64,000 bases of DNA from Castellaniella daejeonensis (GCF_039523555.1 NZ_BAAAFN010000011.1:270736-334735); one strand, 5' to 3'. Positions 25,177-35,804 are shown, counted from the first letter of the stretch. Notes: generated by a model from the letters alone, not told the origin. Made by a program: numbers and translations.

Positions 25177-25677
25177 ATGTCCGACCCCTCCTCCTTCGAC
25201 GCCTTCGAGCAGGCCATGCAAGGCCTGTCGCACCGCCTGTCCTCGCGCGGGACGATGCGCGAGGCCGTGATCGCGCGCCTTTTCCAGCACACCGGCGCAC
25301 GCCTGAACGATTACCTGGATGCTCCATTCAAGCCGCATGGCCTGAACGCGACGTCATGGACATCCCTGGTGGTGATCTACGCCAGCAAGGACCGCCGGCT
25401 CAAGCCCTCGGAACTGAGCGTGTTCATGAACTCGTCGCGGATGAACAGCACGCGGGTGGCGCGGCAGCTTGAACGGCACGGCCTGACCCGGCGCGTCGCC
25501 GACCAGACGGACGGCCGCCAGCTGTTCCTCGAAATCACGCGCAAAGGCATCGCTTTCGTGGAGAACCAGCTTCCTTTACGGCGACGGCACCTCGAGCAGG
25601 CGTTCGATGGCTTCGCCCCGGAAGAAGTGGATCAATTGCAGCGCCTGCTGCGCAAGCTGTTGACCAATCTCGAATAG
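25177..25677 (+). CDS. MarR family transcriptional regulator
   Basis: 166-residue regulator. The winged helix is seen in LKPSELSVFMNSSRMNSTRV (recognition helix) followed by ARQLERHGLTRRVADQTDGR, the MarR wing with the DxR-like signature; helices at both ends would form the dimer interface. It lies 79 bases upstream of a DHA2 exporter on the same strand. Matching operator-like dyads before both genes point to autorepression and repression of the exporter, relieved by a small toxic ligand. Confidence 0.88.
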   Translation: MSDPSSFDAFEQAMQGLSHRLSSRGTMREAVIARLFQHTGARLNDYLDAPFKPHGLNATSWTSLVVIYASKDRRLKPSELSVFMNSSRMNSTRVARQLERHGLTRRVADQTDGRQLFLEITRKGIAFVENQLPLRRRHLEQAFDGFAPEEVDQLQRLLRKLLTNLE

Positions 25678-25725
25678 ACGCCTTCCCAGAAAAACCAACC
25701 TACACACACCTTTTTTCGCGAAAGT

Positions 25726-25741
25726 AGTAACCCAAGTTATT
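25726..25741. promoter_or_regulatory. Second MarR operator, before the exporter gene
   Basis: AGTAACC-CA-AGTTATT matches the dyad at 25158-25173 at 12 of 14 arm positions and lies 15 bases upstream of the exporter ATG. Confidence 0.65.
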
Positions 25742-25756
25742 ACATCGACCTCCCCT

Positions 25757-27322
25757 ATGACCACGGACTCGAAGTCCCGGCGCCCTGACGCCGACCACGC
25801 CGCACGGCCCATGATCACCGCGTCGATCATGCTGGCCACCATCATGCAGACGCTGGACAGCACCATCGCCAACGTCGCCCTGCCGCACATGGCCGGCGGA
25901 TTGTCGGCCTCGCAGGACCAGATCACCTGGGTGCTGACCTCTTACATCGTCGCGGCGGCCATCGCCACCCCGGTCACGGGCTGGGTATCGGGCCGATTCG
26001 GGCGCAAGACCGTCTTCCTGGCGTCCATCGCCGGCTTCACGATCAGTTCGCTGCTGTGCGGCATGGCCGGCAATCTGCCGGAGATCGTCGTGGCGCGTCT
26101 GCTGCAAGGGGTGTTCGGCGCCGCCCTGGTGCCCTTGTCGCAGGCCATCATGCTGGACATCAACCCGCCGGAACGGCACGCCCGCGCCATGGCCCTCTGG
26201 GGCATGGGCGTGATGCTGGGACCGATCCTGGGGCCGACCCTGGGGGGCTGGCTGACCGACAACGAGAGCTGGCGCTGGGTGTTCCTGATCAACCTCCCGC
26301 TGGGCGCGCTGGCGCTGATCGGCGTCTATCGTTTCGTCGGCGAGACCCGGGCTTCCACGCCGTCCCGATTCGACTGGTTCGGCTTCTCCATGCTCGCCGT
26401 GGCCATCGGCATGCTGCAACTGCTGCTCGACCGCGGCGAGCAGGCGGACTGGTTCGAATCCATCGAGATCCGCCTGGAGGCGGTCTGCGCGATCGTCGCC
26501 TGTACTTTTTTCGTGCTGCACACGGCCACCGACGGCGACGAATCCTTCTTCAACAAGGCGCTGCTGAAAGACCGCAACTTCGTCACCGGCCTGGCCTTTT
26601 ATTTTTTGCTGGGCCTGCTGCTGTACGCCACGCGCGCGCTGCTGCCGTCGATGCTCGAGACGCTGCTGGGCTACCCCGTGACGACGACGGGGCTCGTCAC
26701 GGCGCCGACAGGCATCGGCACCATGGTTGCCATGCTGTTCGCCGGCCGGCTGGTCGGGCGCATCGACAGCCGCCTGATCGTCGCGCTGGGATTCGGCCTG
26801 ACGGCGTCATCGCTGTGGAGCATGTCATGCTACACACCGCAAATCACGACATGGGACGTGGCCTGGCCGGGATTCGTGCAGGGGCTGGGCCTGGGGTTCA
26901 CCTCGGTGCCGCTGATCACCATGACCTTTTCCACCCTGGCCAGGCGCCTCAGGCCCGAAGGCACGGCCATTTACAGCCTGTCGCGCAACATCGGCAGCAG
27001 CATCGGCATTTCCGTCATGCAGACCCTGATGGTGCGCAACACGGTCATCATGCACAGCTCGCTCGCCGCCCAGATCACGCCGAAGGCGCTGCAGGCCGGC
27101 TCTGTGGCCGCGGCGCTGGCCGGCGGCCCGGGCGCGATGGCGGGGCTGAACGAAGTGCTGAACACCCAGGCGTCGTTCATCGCCTACCTGGACGATTTCA
27201 GGCTGATGTTCTGGATGACCCTGTTCGCCATCCCCTGCCTGTGGCTCATGCGCACGCGCGAGGGCGAGCGGGAACCGCCGGGTCTCGAAGAGGAAGCGGA
27301 GACGGCCCCGATGCTGGAGTAG
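25757..27322 (+). CDS. DHA2 family drug exporter (EmrB/QacA type), 14 membrane segments
   Basis: 521-residue inner-membrane antiporter of the major facilitator superfamily. Motif C of drug exporters is seen in WGMGVMLGPILGPTLGGW, motif A in VSGRFGRKTVFL, and the first helix carries MQTLDSTIANVALPHMAGG, the DHA2 motif D1. About 14 hydrophobic segments are present, as expected for EmrB. No EmrA membrane-fusion or TolC-type gene is adjacent, so export to the periplasm or shared partners are likely. It is regulated by the MarR protein upstream. Confidence 0.9.
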   Translation: MTTDSKSRRPDADHAARPMITASIMLATIMQTLDSTIANVALPHMAGGLSASQDQITWVLTSYIVAAAIATPVTGWVSGRFGRKTVFLASIAGFTISSLLCGMAGNLPEIVVARLLQGVFGAALVPLSQAIMLDINPPERHARAMALWGMGVMLGPILGPTLGGWLTDNESWRWVFLINLPLGALALIGVYRFVGETRASTPSRFDWFGFSMLAVAIGMLQLLLDRGEQADWFESIEIRLEAVCAIVACTFFVLHTATDGDESFFNKALLKDRNFVTGLAFYFLLGLLLYATRALLPSMLETLLGYPVTTTGLVTAPTGIGTMVAMLFAGRLVGRIDSRLIVALGFGLTASSLWSMSCYTPQITTWDVAWPGFVQGLGLGFTSVPLITMTFSTLARRLRPEGTAIYSLSRNIGSSIGISVMQTLMVRNTVIMHSSLAAQITPKALQAGSVAAALAGGPGAMAGLNEVLNTQASFIAYLDDFRLMFWMTLFAIPCLWLMRTREGEREPPGLEEEAETAPMLE

Positions 27323-27352
27323 CCGGCACGCGCAGTTCCGGCCGATGCACGT

Positions 27353-29209
27353 TCAGGCCGCGTGCGACGCGGACAGCGGCCTGGGCCGGCGGCGCTCGAT
27401 GTACAGGCAGGGCCCGACGTGCTTCTTCGCCTGGGCCTTGGCCTCGCTGGCCGCCTGGGCAATCTGGTGGCGCGACTGATAGGCACCGGGCTCGACCAGC
27501 ACGGCGCCCAGCGACAGGCTCGGCGGGTCGTAGTGCCGCAGGCGCCCCTGGCGGTCCTCGGCCTCGTAGCCGGCGGATGCCTTCCGCCCCATTCCGTCCA
27601 GCAGCCGGATCATGCCCCGGGAAAATTCCTCCAGGATGGACTCGCACCGCGCCTGCCAGTCCGGGCTGCGGAACAGCAGGATGAAGTCATCTCCGCCGAT
27701 ATGGCCCAGGAAGTCCCGGCCGGCATCGGCATGCGCGGACAGGACCCGGCCCAGCAGCTGGATCGCATCGTCGCCGCAACGGTAGCCGAATACGTCATTG
27801 AAGGGCTTGAAGTGGTCCAGGTCGGCGTGGCAGACCACGAACGGCCGGCCGTCGGCCAGCAGGCGCTGGATCCGCCGGTCGGTGGGCACGTTGCCCGGCA
27901 GCTGGGTCAGGGGATTGGCGTGCTGGGCGGCGCGCAGCTGCAGGCGGTTGAGCGTCTGCAAGAGATCCTGACTGGAGCCGATGCCCAGGTACCGCCCCCG
28001 GCCCGTGATGATGAAATCGGTGGCCAGGCGATGGCCCTCGGCCTCGGCCAGCCAGCGGCTGAGGGTCATCAGCGGCGTATGCATGTCCACGATCAGCGGC
28101 GCGGCATCCATGAACAGTCGGCAGGGCTTGGGGCCGTACAGCTCGCGCTGGTACGGCAGAGAAAACCGTTCGATCAGGCCGGCACGGGTCATGACGCCGA
28201 CCGGCACGCCCTCGTCCACCACGGGGATGGTATGCAGTTCCGGCTGCTGGCGAAACAACCCGAACACCGCTTCGTTGGGCATGGAGGAAGACACGCACGT
28301 CACACGGCGCAGCAACTGCAGCGCCCGGCCCTCCGCGCCATCATGGCCCGGATCGGATTCCAGGCCGTCATGCCGGTCGGCGACCCGGCGCTCCGCCAGC
28401 CGGGCGGTCAGCTCGGACCAGCGGGTCCGGGCAGGCTCGGCCGTGGGGCGCTCGATGTAATAGCCCTGGACGCAGGTCACGCCCAGGTCGGCCACGCAGG
28501 CCAGCTCATCCAGCGACTCGACGCCCTCGGTGACGACGACGGCGCCGGCAACGGCTGCGATATCGCATACCGAGCGCAGGACCTGCTGGCGCAGCAGATC
28601 GTCGTGGATGCCTGTGGTGAAGACCTTGTCGGTCTTGATGAATTCGGGACGCAGGTCCAGCCAGCGCCCCAGGTTGGAAAAACCGGACCCCAGGTCGTCG
28701 ATGGCGAACTGGACGCCCCGCGCACGCAGCCGGGTCACGACAGGGGCCAGATCGGACCAGAACTCGCCCTGCCCCTGCTCGGTGATCTCGATCACCAGGC
28801 GCCTGGGATCCAGTCCGCATCCTGCCAGCAACGCAGTCAGATCCAGCGATCCTTCGTCTGCGTGCCGCAGGGCCATCGGGCTGATGTTCAGGAACAGGCG
28901 GCCCGGCAGCGCCAGCGCCGCGAAACGCTGGACCACCACCCTGCAGCATCTGTGCTCTACCTGGATGTCCAGTCCGCAAGCCCGCGCCGCCTCGAACAGG
29001 CGATCCGGCGCGCGCAGCGGGCTTCCCTGCGGTCCCCGGATGAGGCCCTCGTATCCGAGCAATGCGCCTTCCCGCATCCGCAGGATGGGCTGGAAGACGG
29101 CCCCCAGTTCGCCCCGGAGCAACAACGCTGCCGCATCGTCCGGTCTCCCGGGACGGGCCGCGTCGAATATCGGCGGTTCATACACTTCGGGGGCCGGAAG
29201 CGAAGACAT
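27353..29209 (-). CDS. c-di-GMP signalling protein: EAL, CBS pair and GGDEF domains
   Basis: 618-residue cytoplasmic protein. The N-terminal EAL domain (about 30-270) has FQPILR, YEGLIRG (EGL instead of EAL at 54-56), LNISP, EITEQG, AIDDLGSGFSNL, IKTDKVF, VTEGVES and VQGYYIERP; the metal and loop residues are retained, so phosphodiesterase activity is possible. A middle region (about 300-440) with VVDEGVPVGVMTRAG and FIITGRGRYLGIGSSQDLL looks like a CBS pair. The C-terminal GGDEF domain has GGDDF at 505-509; the fourth position is Asp where cyclases have Glu, so activity is doubtful. It lies next to the sufT end of the SUF operon, but no functional link is apparent. Confidence 0.88.
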   Translation of the reverse strand: MSSLPAPEVYEPPIFDAARPGRPDDAAALLLRGELGAVFQPILRMREGALLGYEGLIRGPQGSPLRAPDRLFEAARACGLDIQVEHRCCRVVVQRFAALALPGRLFLNISPMALRHADEGSLDLTALLAGCGLDPRRLVIEITEQGQGEFWSDLAPVVTRLRARGVQFAIDDLGSGFSNLGRWLDLRPEFIKTDKVFTTGIHDDLLRQQVLRSVCDIAAVAGAVVVTEGVESLDELACVADLGVTCVQGYYIERPTAEPARTRWSELTARLAERRVADRHDGLESDPGHDGAEGRALQLLRRVTCVSSSMPNEAVFGLFRQQPELHTIPVVDEGVPVGVMTRAGLIERFSLPYQRELYGPKPCRLFMDAAPLIVDMHTPLMTLSRWLAEAEGHRLATDFIITGRGRYLGIGSSQDLLQTLNRLQLRAAQHANPLTQLPGNVPTDRRIQRLLADGRPFVVCHADLDHFKPFNDVFGYRCGDDAIQLLGRVLSAHADAGRDFLGHIGGDDFILLFRSPDWQARCESILEEFSRGMIRLLDGMGRKASAGYEAEDRQGRLRHYDPPSLSLGAVLVEPGAYQSRHQIAQAASEAKAQAKKHVGPCLYIERRRPRPLSASHAA

Positions 29210-29290
29210 GGTGTGTGCAGCAAGGTGAAGTGCCGCTACTTTAACTGCGATTCATGGCGTGGACATGACACCGCGTGCGGCTGCGCTGCG

Positions 29291-29321
29291 AAAAATCAAC
29301 AACCCCGGCCAATGGCCGGGG
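29291..29321 (-). terminator. Terminator of the SUF operon
   Basis: Stem ccccggcc / ggccgggg with a three-base loop (29303-29321), followed on the minus strand by TTGTTGATTTTT. It is 48 bases beyond the sufT stop. Confidence 0.75.
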
Positions 29322-29369
29322 TACGGACTGCGCCACCCTGCCCCGCATGCCCGGCCGGGCGGCAGGGCT

Positions 29370-29927
29370 TCAGAGCAGGCCGAGCTGCAAGCGCGCCGGC
29401 TCGCTGATCATTTCCCGGCTCCAGGGCGGATCCCAGACCAGGTCGACCGTGGCTTCGTCCACCCCTTCGATGTTGAGCAGCTTGTTGCGGGCCTCGTCGG
29501 CGATCATGGTGCCCATGCCGCACCCGGCGGCCGTCAGGGTCATCTTGACCTCGATGCGGAACCGGTCCTGGACACTGGCGGGCACGACCTTGCATTCGTA
29601 CACCAGCCCCAGATTGACGATGTCCACGGGAATCTCGGGATCGTAGCAAGTGGACAGCATCGCCCAGGCGGCCTCTTCGACGGATTCGGCCGTCGCGGGC
29701 CCCTGGTGGACGTGCTTGACTTCCTCGATCGGCTCGAAACCCAGGGCGTCGCCATCCTTGCCCTCGATGCGGTAGAGGTTGCCCTCGACCATGACGGTAT
29801 AGGTGCCGCCCAGCTGCTGGGTGATGACGGCCTCGCAGCCGGCCTCGATGGTGACGGGCGAGCCGTAGGGCACTGTGACCGCCGGGCAGTCCCGGTTGAC
29901 GATCACTTCCTGACGATTGAAGCTCAT
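29370..29927 (-). CDS. sufT: SUF system maturation protein SufT (MIP18/DUF59 family)
   Basis: 185-residue protein. The N-terminal part (VIVNRDCPAVTVPYGSPVTI, GGTYTVMVEGNLYRI) is the extension seen in SufT. The DUF59/MIP18 core follows, with CYDPEIPVDIVNLGLVYE and MTLTAAGCGMG bearing the conserved Cys. SufT helps deliver iron-sulfur clusters to client proteins. It is the last gene of the operon and precedes the terminator. Confidence 0.9.
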   Translation of the reverse strand: MSFNRQEVIVNRDCPAVTVPYGSPVTIEAGCEAVITQQLGGTYTVMVEGNLYRIEGKDGDALGFEPIEEVKHVHQGPATAESVEEAAWAMLSTCYDPEIPVDIVNLGLVYECKVVPASVQDRFRIEVKMTLTAAGCGMGTMIADEARNKLLNIEGVDEATVDLVWDPPWSREMISEPARLQLGLL

Positions 29928-29950
29928 GATGTTACCTTTGGTTCATCGCA

Positions 29951-30403
29951 TTATTCGGTGACGGCCGTATCGCTCGCCTGGGTGATGGCGTTGTGCAGGG
30001 TATGCCAGGCCAGCGTCGCGCATTTCACCCGCGACGGGAATTCGCGCACGCCCGACAGGACTTCGAGTTTGCCCAGATCGCAATCCGGGTGGGCCTCGGT
30101 CAGCATGGCGTGGATATTGCGAAACAGCGCCTCGACCTGCTCGACCGGCTGGCCGCGCACGGCCTCGGTCATCAACGAAGCGGATGCCGTGGAAATGGCG
30201 CAACCGTGGCCGATGAAGCTGACTTCCTGGACGATGCCGTCGCTGACGCGGGCATATACCGTCAGCTGGTCGCCGCACAACGGGTTATGCCCGTCGGCGC
30301 GATGCGATGCATCGTCCATCGCATGGAAATTGCGCGGCTTGCGGTTGTGGTCGAAGATGACTTCCTGGTACAGGTCGCGCAGTCCGTCGTCGTTGTCCCT
30401 CAT
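29951..30403 (-). CDS. sufU: SufU-type sulfur-transfer/scaffold protein
   Basis: 150-residue protein of the NifU/IscU fold. The three cysteines and the Asp are in place: Cys43 and Asp45 (NPLCGDQLTVY), Cys68 (FIGHGCAISTAS) and Cys128 (RVKCATLAWHTL). It is of the Firmicute SufU type, which has a longer segment before the last Cys than IscU. SufU accepts sulfur from SufS in a zinc-dependent way and replaces SufE, and no sufE is present here. It begins four bases from the sufS stop. Confidence 0.88.
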   Translation of the reverse strand: MRDNDDGLRDLYQEVIFDHNRKPRNFHAMDDASHRADGHNPLCGDQLTVYARVSDGIVQEVSFIGHGCAISTASASLMTEAVRGQPVEQVEALFRNIHAMLTEAHPDCDLGKLEVLSGVREFPSRVKCATLAWHTLHNAITQASDTAVTE

Positions 30404-30406
30404 CGG

Positions 30407-31684
30407 CTACACCCCAAACAGTTTCTGTGCCTTGCGCACGCCCGCCACCAGGGCGTCGATGTCGCGCCCGTCGTTGTACAGGGCGAAAGACGCGCGCGCC
30501 GTGCCGGGGATGCCGAAGTGCGACATCAGGGGCATGGCGCAATGGTGGCCGGCCCGAATGGCCACGCCTTCGGTGTCCAGGATCGTGCCCAGGTCATGCG
30601 GATGGATGCCGTCCACCAGGAACGACAGGATGCCCGCCTTGTGGCGGGCCGTGCCGATCAGGCGCACGCCCGGCAGTTCCCGCATGCGTTCGGTGGCGTC
30701 GTCCAGCAGCGCGGCCTCGTGGGCGGCAATGCGGTCCAGCCCGATGGACAGGACATAGTCGATGGCGGCGCCAAGCGCGATCGAACCGCCGATGTTCGGC
30801 GTGCCGGCCTCGAAGCGCTGCGGGCCGGATGCCCAGGTGCTGCCTTCGAAGCTGACCGTGCGGATCATGTCGCCGCCACCCTGCCAGGGCGGCAGGCTGG
30901 CCAGGATCGAGCCGCGGACATAGAGGGCACCGATACCGGTGGGTCCGTAGAGCTTGTGACCGGAAAAAGCGTAGAAGTCGCAATCCAGGGCCTGCACATC
31001 CACGGGGGCGTGTGCCACGGCCTGGGCGCCGTCGACCAATACCAGGGCGCCGGCTTCATGCGCCAGGCGCACCAGATCGGCCACGGGATTGACCGTGCCC
31101 AGGGCGTTGGACACGTGCGCCAGGCCCACCAGGCGTGTGCGCGGATTCAGCTGGGCGCGGAAATCGTCCAGGTCCAGTTCGCCCGTGTCGGTGATGCGTG
31201 CGTGGCGCAGCACGGCACCGGTGCGCTCGCACAACAGCTGCCAGGGCACGATGTTGGAGTGATGCTCCATGCCCGTGACCAGGATCTCGTCGCCCGGCTG
31301 CAGGGACTGGCCCCAGGTCTGGGCCACCAGGTTGATGGACTCTGTGGTGCCCCGGGTGAAGATCACATCCTGGCTGTCGGGCGTGTTCAGCAGCGTGCCG
31401 ACGCGCTCGCGGGCCTGCTCGTACAGGTCGGTGGCATGCTGGGACAGCCAGTGCACGCCACGGTGGATATTGGCATTGGACTGCTCGTAGAACGCTTCCA
31501 TCGCCTGGATGACGGCGCGCGGCTTCTGCGTCGTGGCGCCGTTGTCCAGGTAGGACAGGCGCCGCTTGCGTACCGGACGCGCCAGGATCGGGAAATCGGC
31601 CGCCCAGGGCGATGCCAGTCGGCCTTCCGGGATGGAATCGGCGGCGAGCCGGGCGCTTTGCTGCGTGGTGAGCGGGGCATTCAT
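30407..31684 (-). CDS. sufS: Cysteine desulfurase SufS
   Basis: 425-residue PLP enzyme of the group II desulfurases. The PLP lysine is Lys244 in AFSGHKLYGPTGIG; the catalytic Cys is Cys382 in RAGHHCAMPLM. YLDNGATTQKP, NIHRGVHWLSQ and VDGAQAVAH also match. It mobilises sulfur from cysteine for the SufBCD scaffold, passing it to SufU. The start at 31684 overlaps the sufD stop by four bases; a longer open frame upstream lies inside sufD and is rejected. Confidence 0.93.
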   Translation of the reverse strand: MNAPLTTQQSARLAADSIPEGRLASPWAADFPILARPVRKRRLSYLDNGATTQKPRAVIQAMEAFYEQSNANIHRGVHWLSQHATDLYEQARERVGTLLNTPDSQDVIFTRGTTESINLVAQTWGQSLQPGDEILVTGMEHHSNIVPWQLLCERTGAVLRHARITDTGELDLDDFRAQLNPRTRLVGLAHVSNALGTVNPVADLVRLAHEAGALVLVDGAQAVAHAPVDVQALDCDFYAFSGHKLYGPTGIGALYVRGSILASLPPWQGGGDMIRTVSFEGSTWASGPQRFEAGTPNIGGSIALGAAIDYVLSIGLDRIAAHEAALLDDATERMRELPGVRLIGTARHKAGILSFLVDGIHPHDLGTILDTEGVAIRAGHHCAMPLMSHFGIPGTARASFALYNDGRDIDALVAGVRKAQKLFGV

Positions 31685-32994
31685 GCGGCTTCCTCCAGGG
31701 CGGCGCCGCCCGGCAGCAGGGCGCGCACTGCACGCTCCACCCGGCGGCGCAGCGGGTCGGACTCGATGCGCACGACGCTGGCGGCGGCGAAAGCGTAGAT
31801 CAGGATGTCGCGCGCGTGCGCTTCGTCCAGACCGCGCGAACGCAGGTAGAACAGGCTGTCTTCGTCGATCTGGCCCACCGTTGCGCCATGGGCGCACTTC
31901 ACGTCGTCGGCGTAGATCTCCAGCTCGGGTCGGGCATCGGACTTGGCCAGCCGCGACAGCAGCAGGCTGTCGTTGCGCTGGATGGCGTCGGTGCCGTCGG
32001 CGCCGGGCGCAACCAGGATGCGGCCGCTGAAGACGCCGTGCGAGGCGTCTGCCATGATGCCGCGGTAGGACTCGTGGCTGACGCAGCGCGGTTTTTCATG
32101 GCCGATCAGGGTGTGGTGATCGACGTGGCGGCGCTGGTCGACGTAGTACAGGCCGTTCAGCAGCGTCTCGCAGCGTTCGTCGGCGAAATGCGTCGCGATG
32201 TCGTGACGCGCCAGCCGCGCGCCCAGGGACACCGAGTGCGAAGCAAAGTACGAGCCGCGCCCCTGGGTGGCATCGATTTCGCCCAGGTGCCAGGCCTGGT
32301 CGGATTCCTGCTGCAATTTCACATGGGTGATGCGCGCATCCTGGTCCAGCCGCAGGCGCGTGGCCGCATGGCGGAAATTGGCCGCCCCGGGGACGCCCAC
32401 GTAGTGCTCGACGACCGTGGCCTGGGCGCCTGCATCGGCCTGGATCAGGTGGCGCAGGAAGTGCGCCGCGCGCGGCGAGGCTGCGGCGCAAACCAGATGG
32501 ATGGGCTGCTCGAGCGCGACACCGCGCCCCAGCCGGACCCAGGCGCCGTCGCTGGCTAGGGCCAGATTCAGGGCGCTGGTGCTGTGGCCCTCGGCCGCAT
32601 CGCCGTAGGCGGCGCGGATGGCCTCGGCGTGTTCCGCCCAGGCCTGCGAAAGCGGCAGGACGGTGGCACCGGCCGGCAATGCGCCGATGTCGGACAAGGC
32701 CGCATCGAATCCGCCATCGACGAACACCAGCCAGTGACCCGGCTCGGAAGCCTTCAGCGCGCCGATCTGGTCGGCCACGGACTGGGCGTCGCCGTCGTCG
32801 AAGGCGGCAGCGGCCAGCGGCGCCAGCGAAGTATGGCGCCAGGCCTCGATGCGGGGCGTGGGCCACCCCTCGCTCATGAAGCGGTCCAGAGCCCTGCGGC
32901 GCTCGCCGGCAAGCCAGGGAACCCCTGCGCCGGGCAGGCTGCCGGCGCGCCGGCCGAACGTGTCGGCCCAGGATTGCAGGTCTGGTGCGCTCAT
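31681..32994 (-). CDS. sufD: Fe-S cluster assembly protein SufD
   Basis: 437-residue beta-helix scaffold subunit. The C-terminal half carries the SufB/D signature (DYVDQRRHVDHHTLIGHE-like region, ESYRGIMADASHGVFSGRI, then DDVKCAHGATVGQID with the conserved Cys and His, and LFYLRSRGLDEAHARD). The N-terminal half is less conserved, as usual. It forms the SufBC2D complex with the flanking gene products. Its ends overlap sufC and sufS by four bases each, so the operon is tightly coupled. Confidence 0.9.
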   Translation of the reverse strand: MSAPDLQSWADTFGRRAGSLPGAGVPWLAGERRRALDRFMSEGWPTPRIEAWRHTSLAPLAAAAFDDGDAQSVADQIGALKASEPGHWLVFVDGGFDAALSDIGALPAGATVLPLSQAWAEHAEAIRAAYGDAAEGHSTSALNLALASDGAWVRLGRGVALEQPIHLVCAAASPRAAHFLRHLIQADAGAQATVVEHYVGVPGAANFRHAATRLRLDQDARITHVKLQQESDQAWHLGEIDATQGRGSYFASHSVSLGARLARHDIATHFADERCETLLNGLYYVDQRRHVDHHTLIGHEKPRCVSHESYRGIMADASHGVFSGRILVAPGADGTDAIQRNDSLLLSRLAKSDARPELEIYADDVKCAHGATVGQIDEDSLFYLRSRGLDEAHARDILIYAFAAASVVRIESDPLRRRVERAVRALLPGGAALEEAA

Positions 32995-33773
32995 GCGGCA
33001 GCCCCCCGGGCAGCGGGCTTGGCGGCAGGCGCGGCGCCTTCGATCCAGCCATAGCCCTTTTCTTCCAGTTCCAGGGCAAGCTCGCGGCCGCCGGAGCGCA
33101 CGATCCGGCCCTGGGCCAGCACGTGCACATAGTCGGGCACGATGTAGTCCAGCAGGCGCTGGTAGTGCGTGATGACGATCATGGAGCGTTCGGGCGAACG
33201 CAGACGATTGACGCCGTCGGCCACCGTCTTCAGGGCATCGATGTCCAGGCCCGAGTCGGTCTCGTCCAGGATGGCCAGTTTGGGCTCGAGCAGTGCCATC
33301 TGCAGCACTTCGTTGCGCTTTTTCTCGCCCCCGGAAAAGCCTTCGTTGACCGAACGATAGAGGAATTCATCGCGCATGCCCACGAGCTTCATCTCGGCCT
33401 TGGCCTTCTTGACGAAATCCATGGCGTCCAGTTCGGGCAGGCTGCGCTCGCGCCGCATGGCATTGACTGCCGCGCGCATGAAATAGGCGTTGGATACGCC
33501 CGGAATCTCGATCGGATACTGGAAAGCCAGGAAGATGCCTGCGCGGGCACGTTCCTCGACGCTCAGCTCCAGCAGGTCGCGGCCTTCGAATTCGATGGAG
33601 CCGGACGTGACGTTATAGGCTTCGCGGCCGGTCAGCACCTGCGACAGCGTGCTCTTGCCGGCCCCGTTGGGGCCCATGATGGCATGGACCTCGCCCGGCT
33701 TGACTTCCAGGCTCAGGCCCTTGAGGATTTCCTTGTCCTCGATCGAGGCGTGCAGATTGTCGATTTTCAGCAT
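32991..33773 (-). CDS. sufC: Fe-S assembly ATPase SufC
   Basis: 260-residue ABC-type ATPase. Walker A is IMGPNGAGKSTL, the signature is GFSGGEKKRNEVLQ (the SufC variant), Walker B is LAILDETDSGLD, and ITHYQRLLDYI supplies the switch His. The C-terminal tail (EGAAPAAKPAARGAAA) is an alanine-rich extension not usual in SufC. The start at 33773 follows the sufB stop by 11 bases. Confidence 0.93.
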   Translation of the reverse strand: MLKIDNLHASIEDKEILKGLSLEVKPGEVHAIMGPNGAGKSTLSQVLTGREAYNVTSGSIEFEGRDLLELSVEERARAGIFLAFQYPIEIPGVSNAYFMRAAVNAMRRERSLPELDAMDFVKKAKAEMKLVGMRDEFLYRSVNEGFSGGEKKRNEVLQMALLEPKLAILDETDSGLDIDALKTVADGVNRLRSPERSMIVITHYQRLLDYIVPDYVHVLAQGRIVRSGGRELALELEEKGYGWIEGAAPAAKPAARGAAA

Positions 33774-33784
33774 GAGAGGGCTCC

Positions 33785-35229
<1,445 letters not shown>

Positions 35230-35233
<4 letters not shown>

Positions 35234-35742
35234 TTGGACAGACTCCAGTTCGTGATGTTCGGTACGGCCCGGCGCGTGCCGGGTTCGGGCGCGGGGACCA
35301 AAACTGCGGACGTGGGCGCGGCGGGAGCGCCGGGGCCCTCGCCGTCGAGCATGTCGGCGACGGTGACGGATTCCAGCGTGCGGCGCACGATTCGGTTGAT
35401 GCGCTGCCAGTGCGAGCGGATATGGCAGGCGCCCTCGACGCTGCAGGCGCCCGGCAGCGCCGTGCATTCGGTCAGGCCGAAGGGCTGCTCTTCAAGGGCG
35501 TCGATGATCTCGGCGACGTTGATCAGGGTGGCGTCGCGGCCCAGGCGGTAGCCGCCGTGGGCGCCGCGGGTGCTGGCAACCAGGTCGCGCTGGGCGAGGA
35601 GTTTCAGGACCTTGCTGACGACGGGCTGGCCCAGACCCAGTTCACCTGCCAGTTCGGCTGCACTGCAGACATGCGCCGGACGGGAAGCCATGTGCGTGAG
35701 CACGAGGATTCCGTAGTCGACGATCTTGCTGATCCGCAGCAT
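35230..35742 (-). CDS. Rrf2-family Fe-S sensing regulator of the SUF operon
   Basis: 170-residue regulator starting MLRISKIVDYGILVLTHMA. The winged helix (LGLGQPVVSKVLKLLAQRDL, STRGAHGGYRL) is typical of Rrf2. The three cluster cysteines are at 93, 100 and 106 (TECTALPGACSVEGACHI), close to the 92/98/104 set of IscR. It heads the suf genes and probably senses cluster status through the operator at 35778-35792. There is no clear ribosome site at 35742; the longer frame upstream passes through the promoter and is rejected. A C-terminal Ala/Pro tail of about 35 residues is extra. Confidence 0.88.
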
Positions 35743-35774
35743 CAAAGGGTCCGTGGACGAGGTTTGAAAACCAA

Positions 35775-35804
35775 ATAGTACCTCTTTGGTACGATATAGG
35801 TCAA
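35775..35804 (-). promoter_or_regulatory. SUF operon promoter with overlapping operator
   Basis: On the minus strand a -35 TTGACC (35799-35804) and a -10 TACTAT (35775-35780) are separated by 18 bases. Between and over the -10 lies the perfect dyad GTACC-TCTTT-GGTAC (35778-35792), a good candidate site for the Rrf2 regulator. The -35 overlaps the stop of the Atm1-type gene. Confidence 0.75.
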
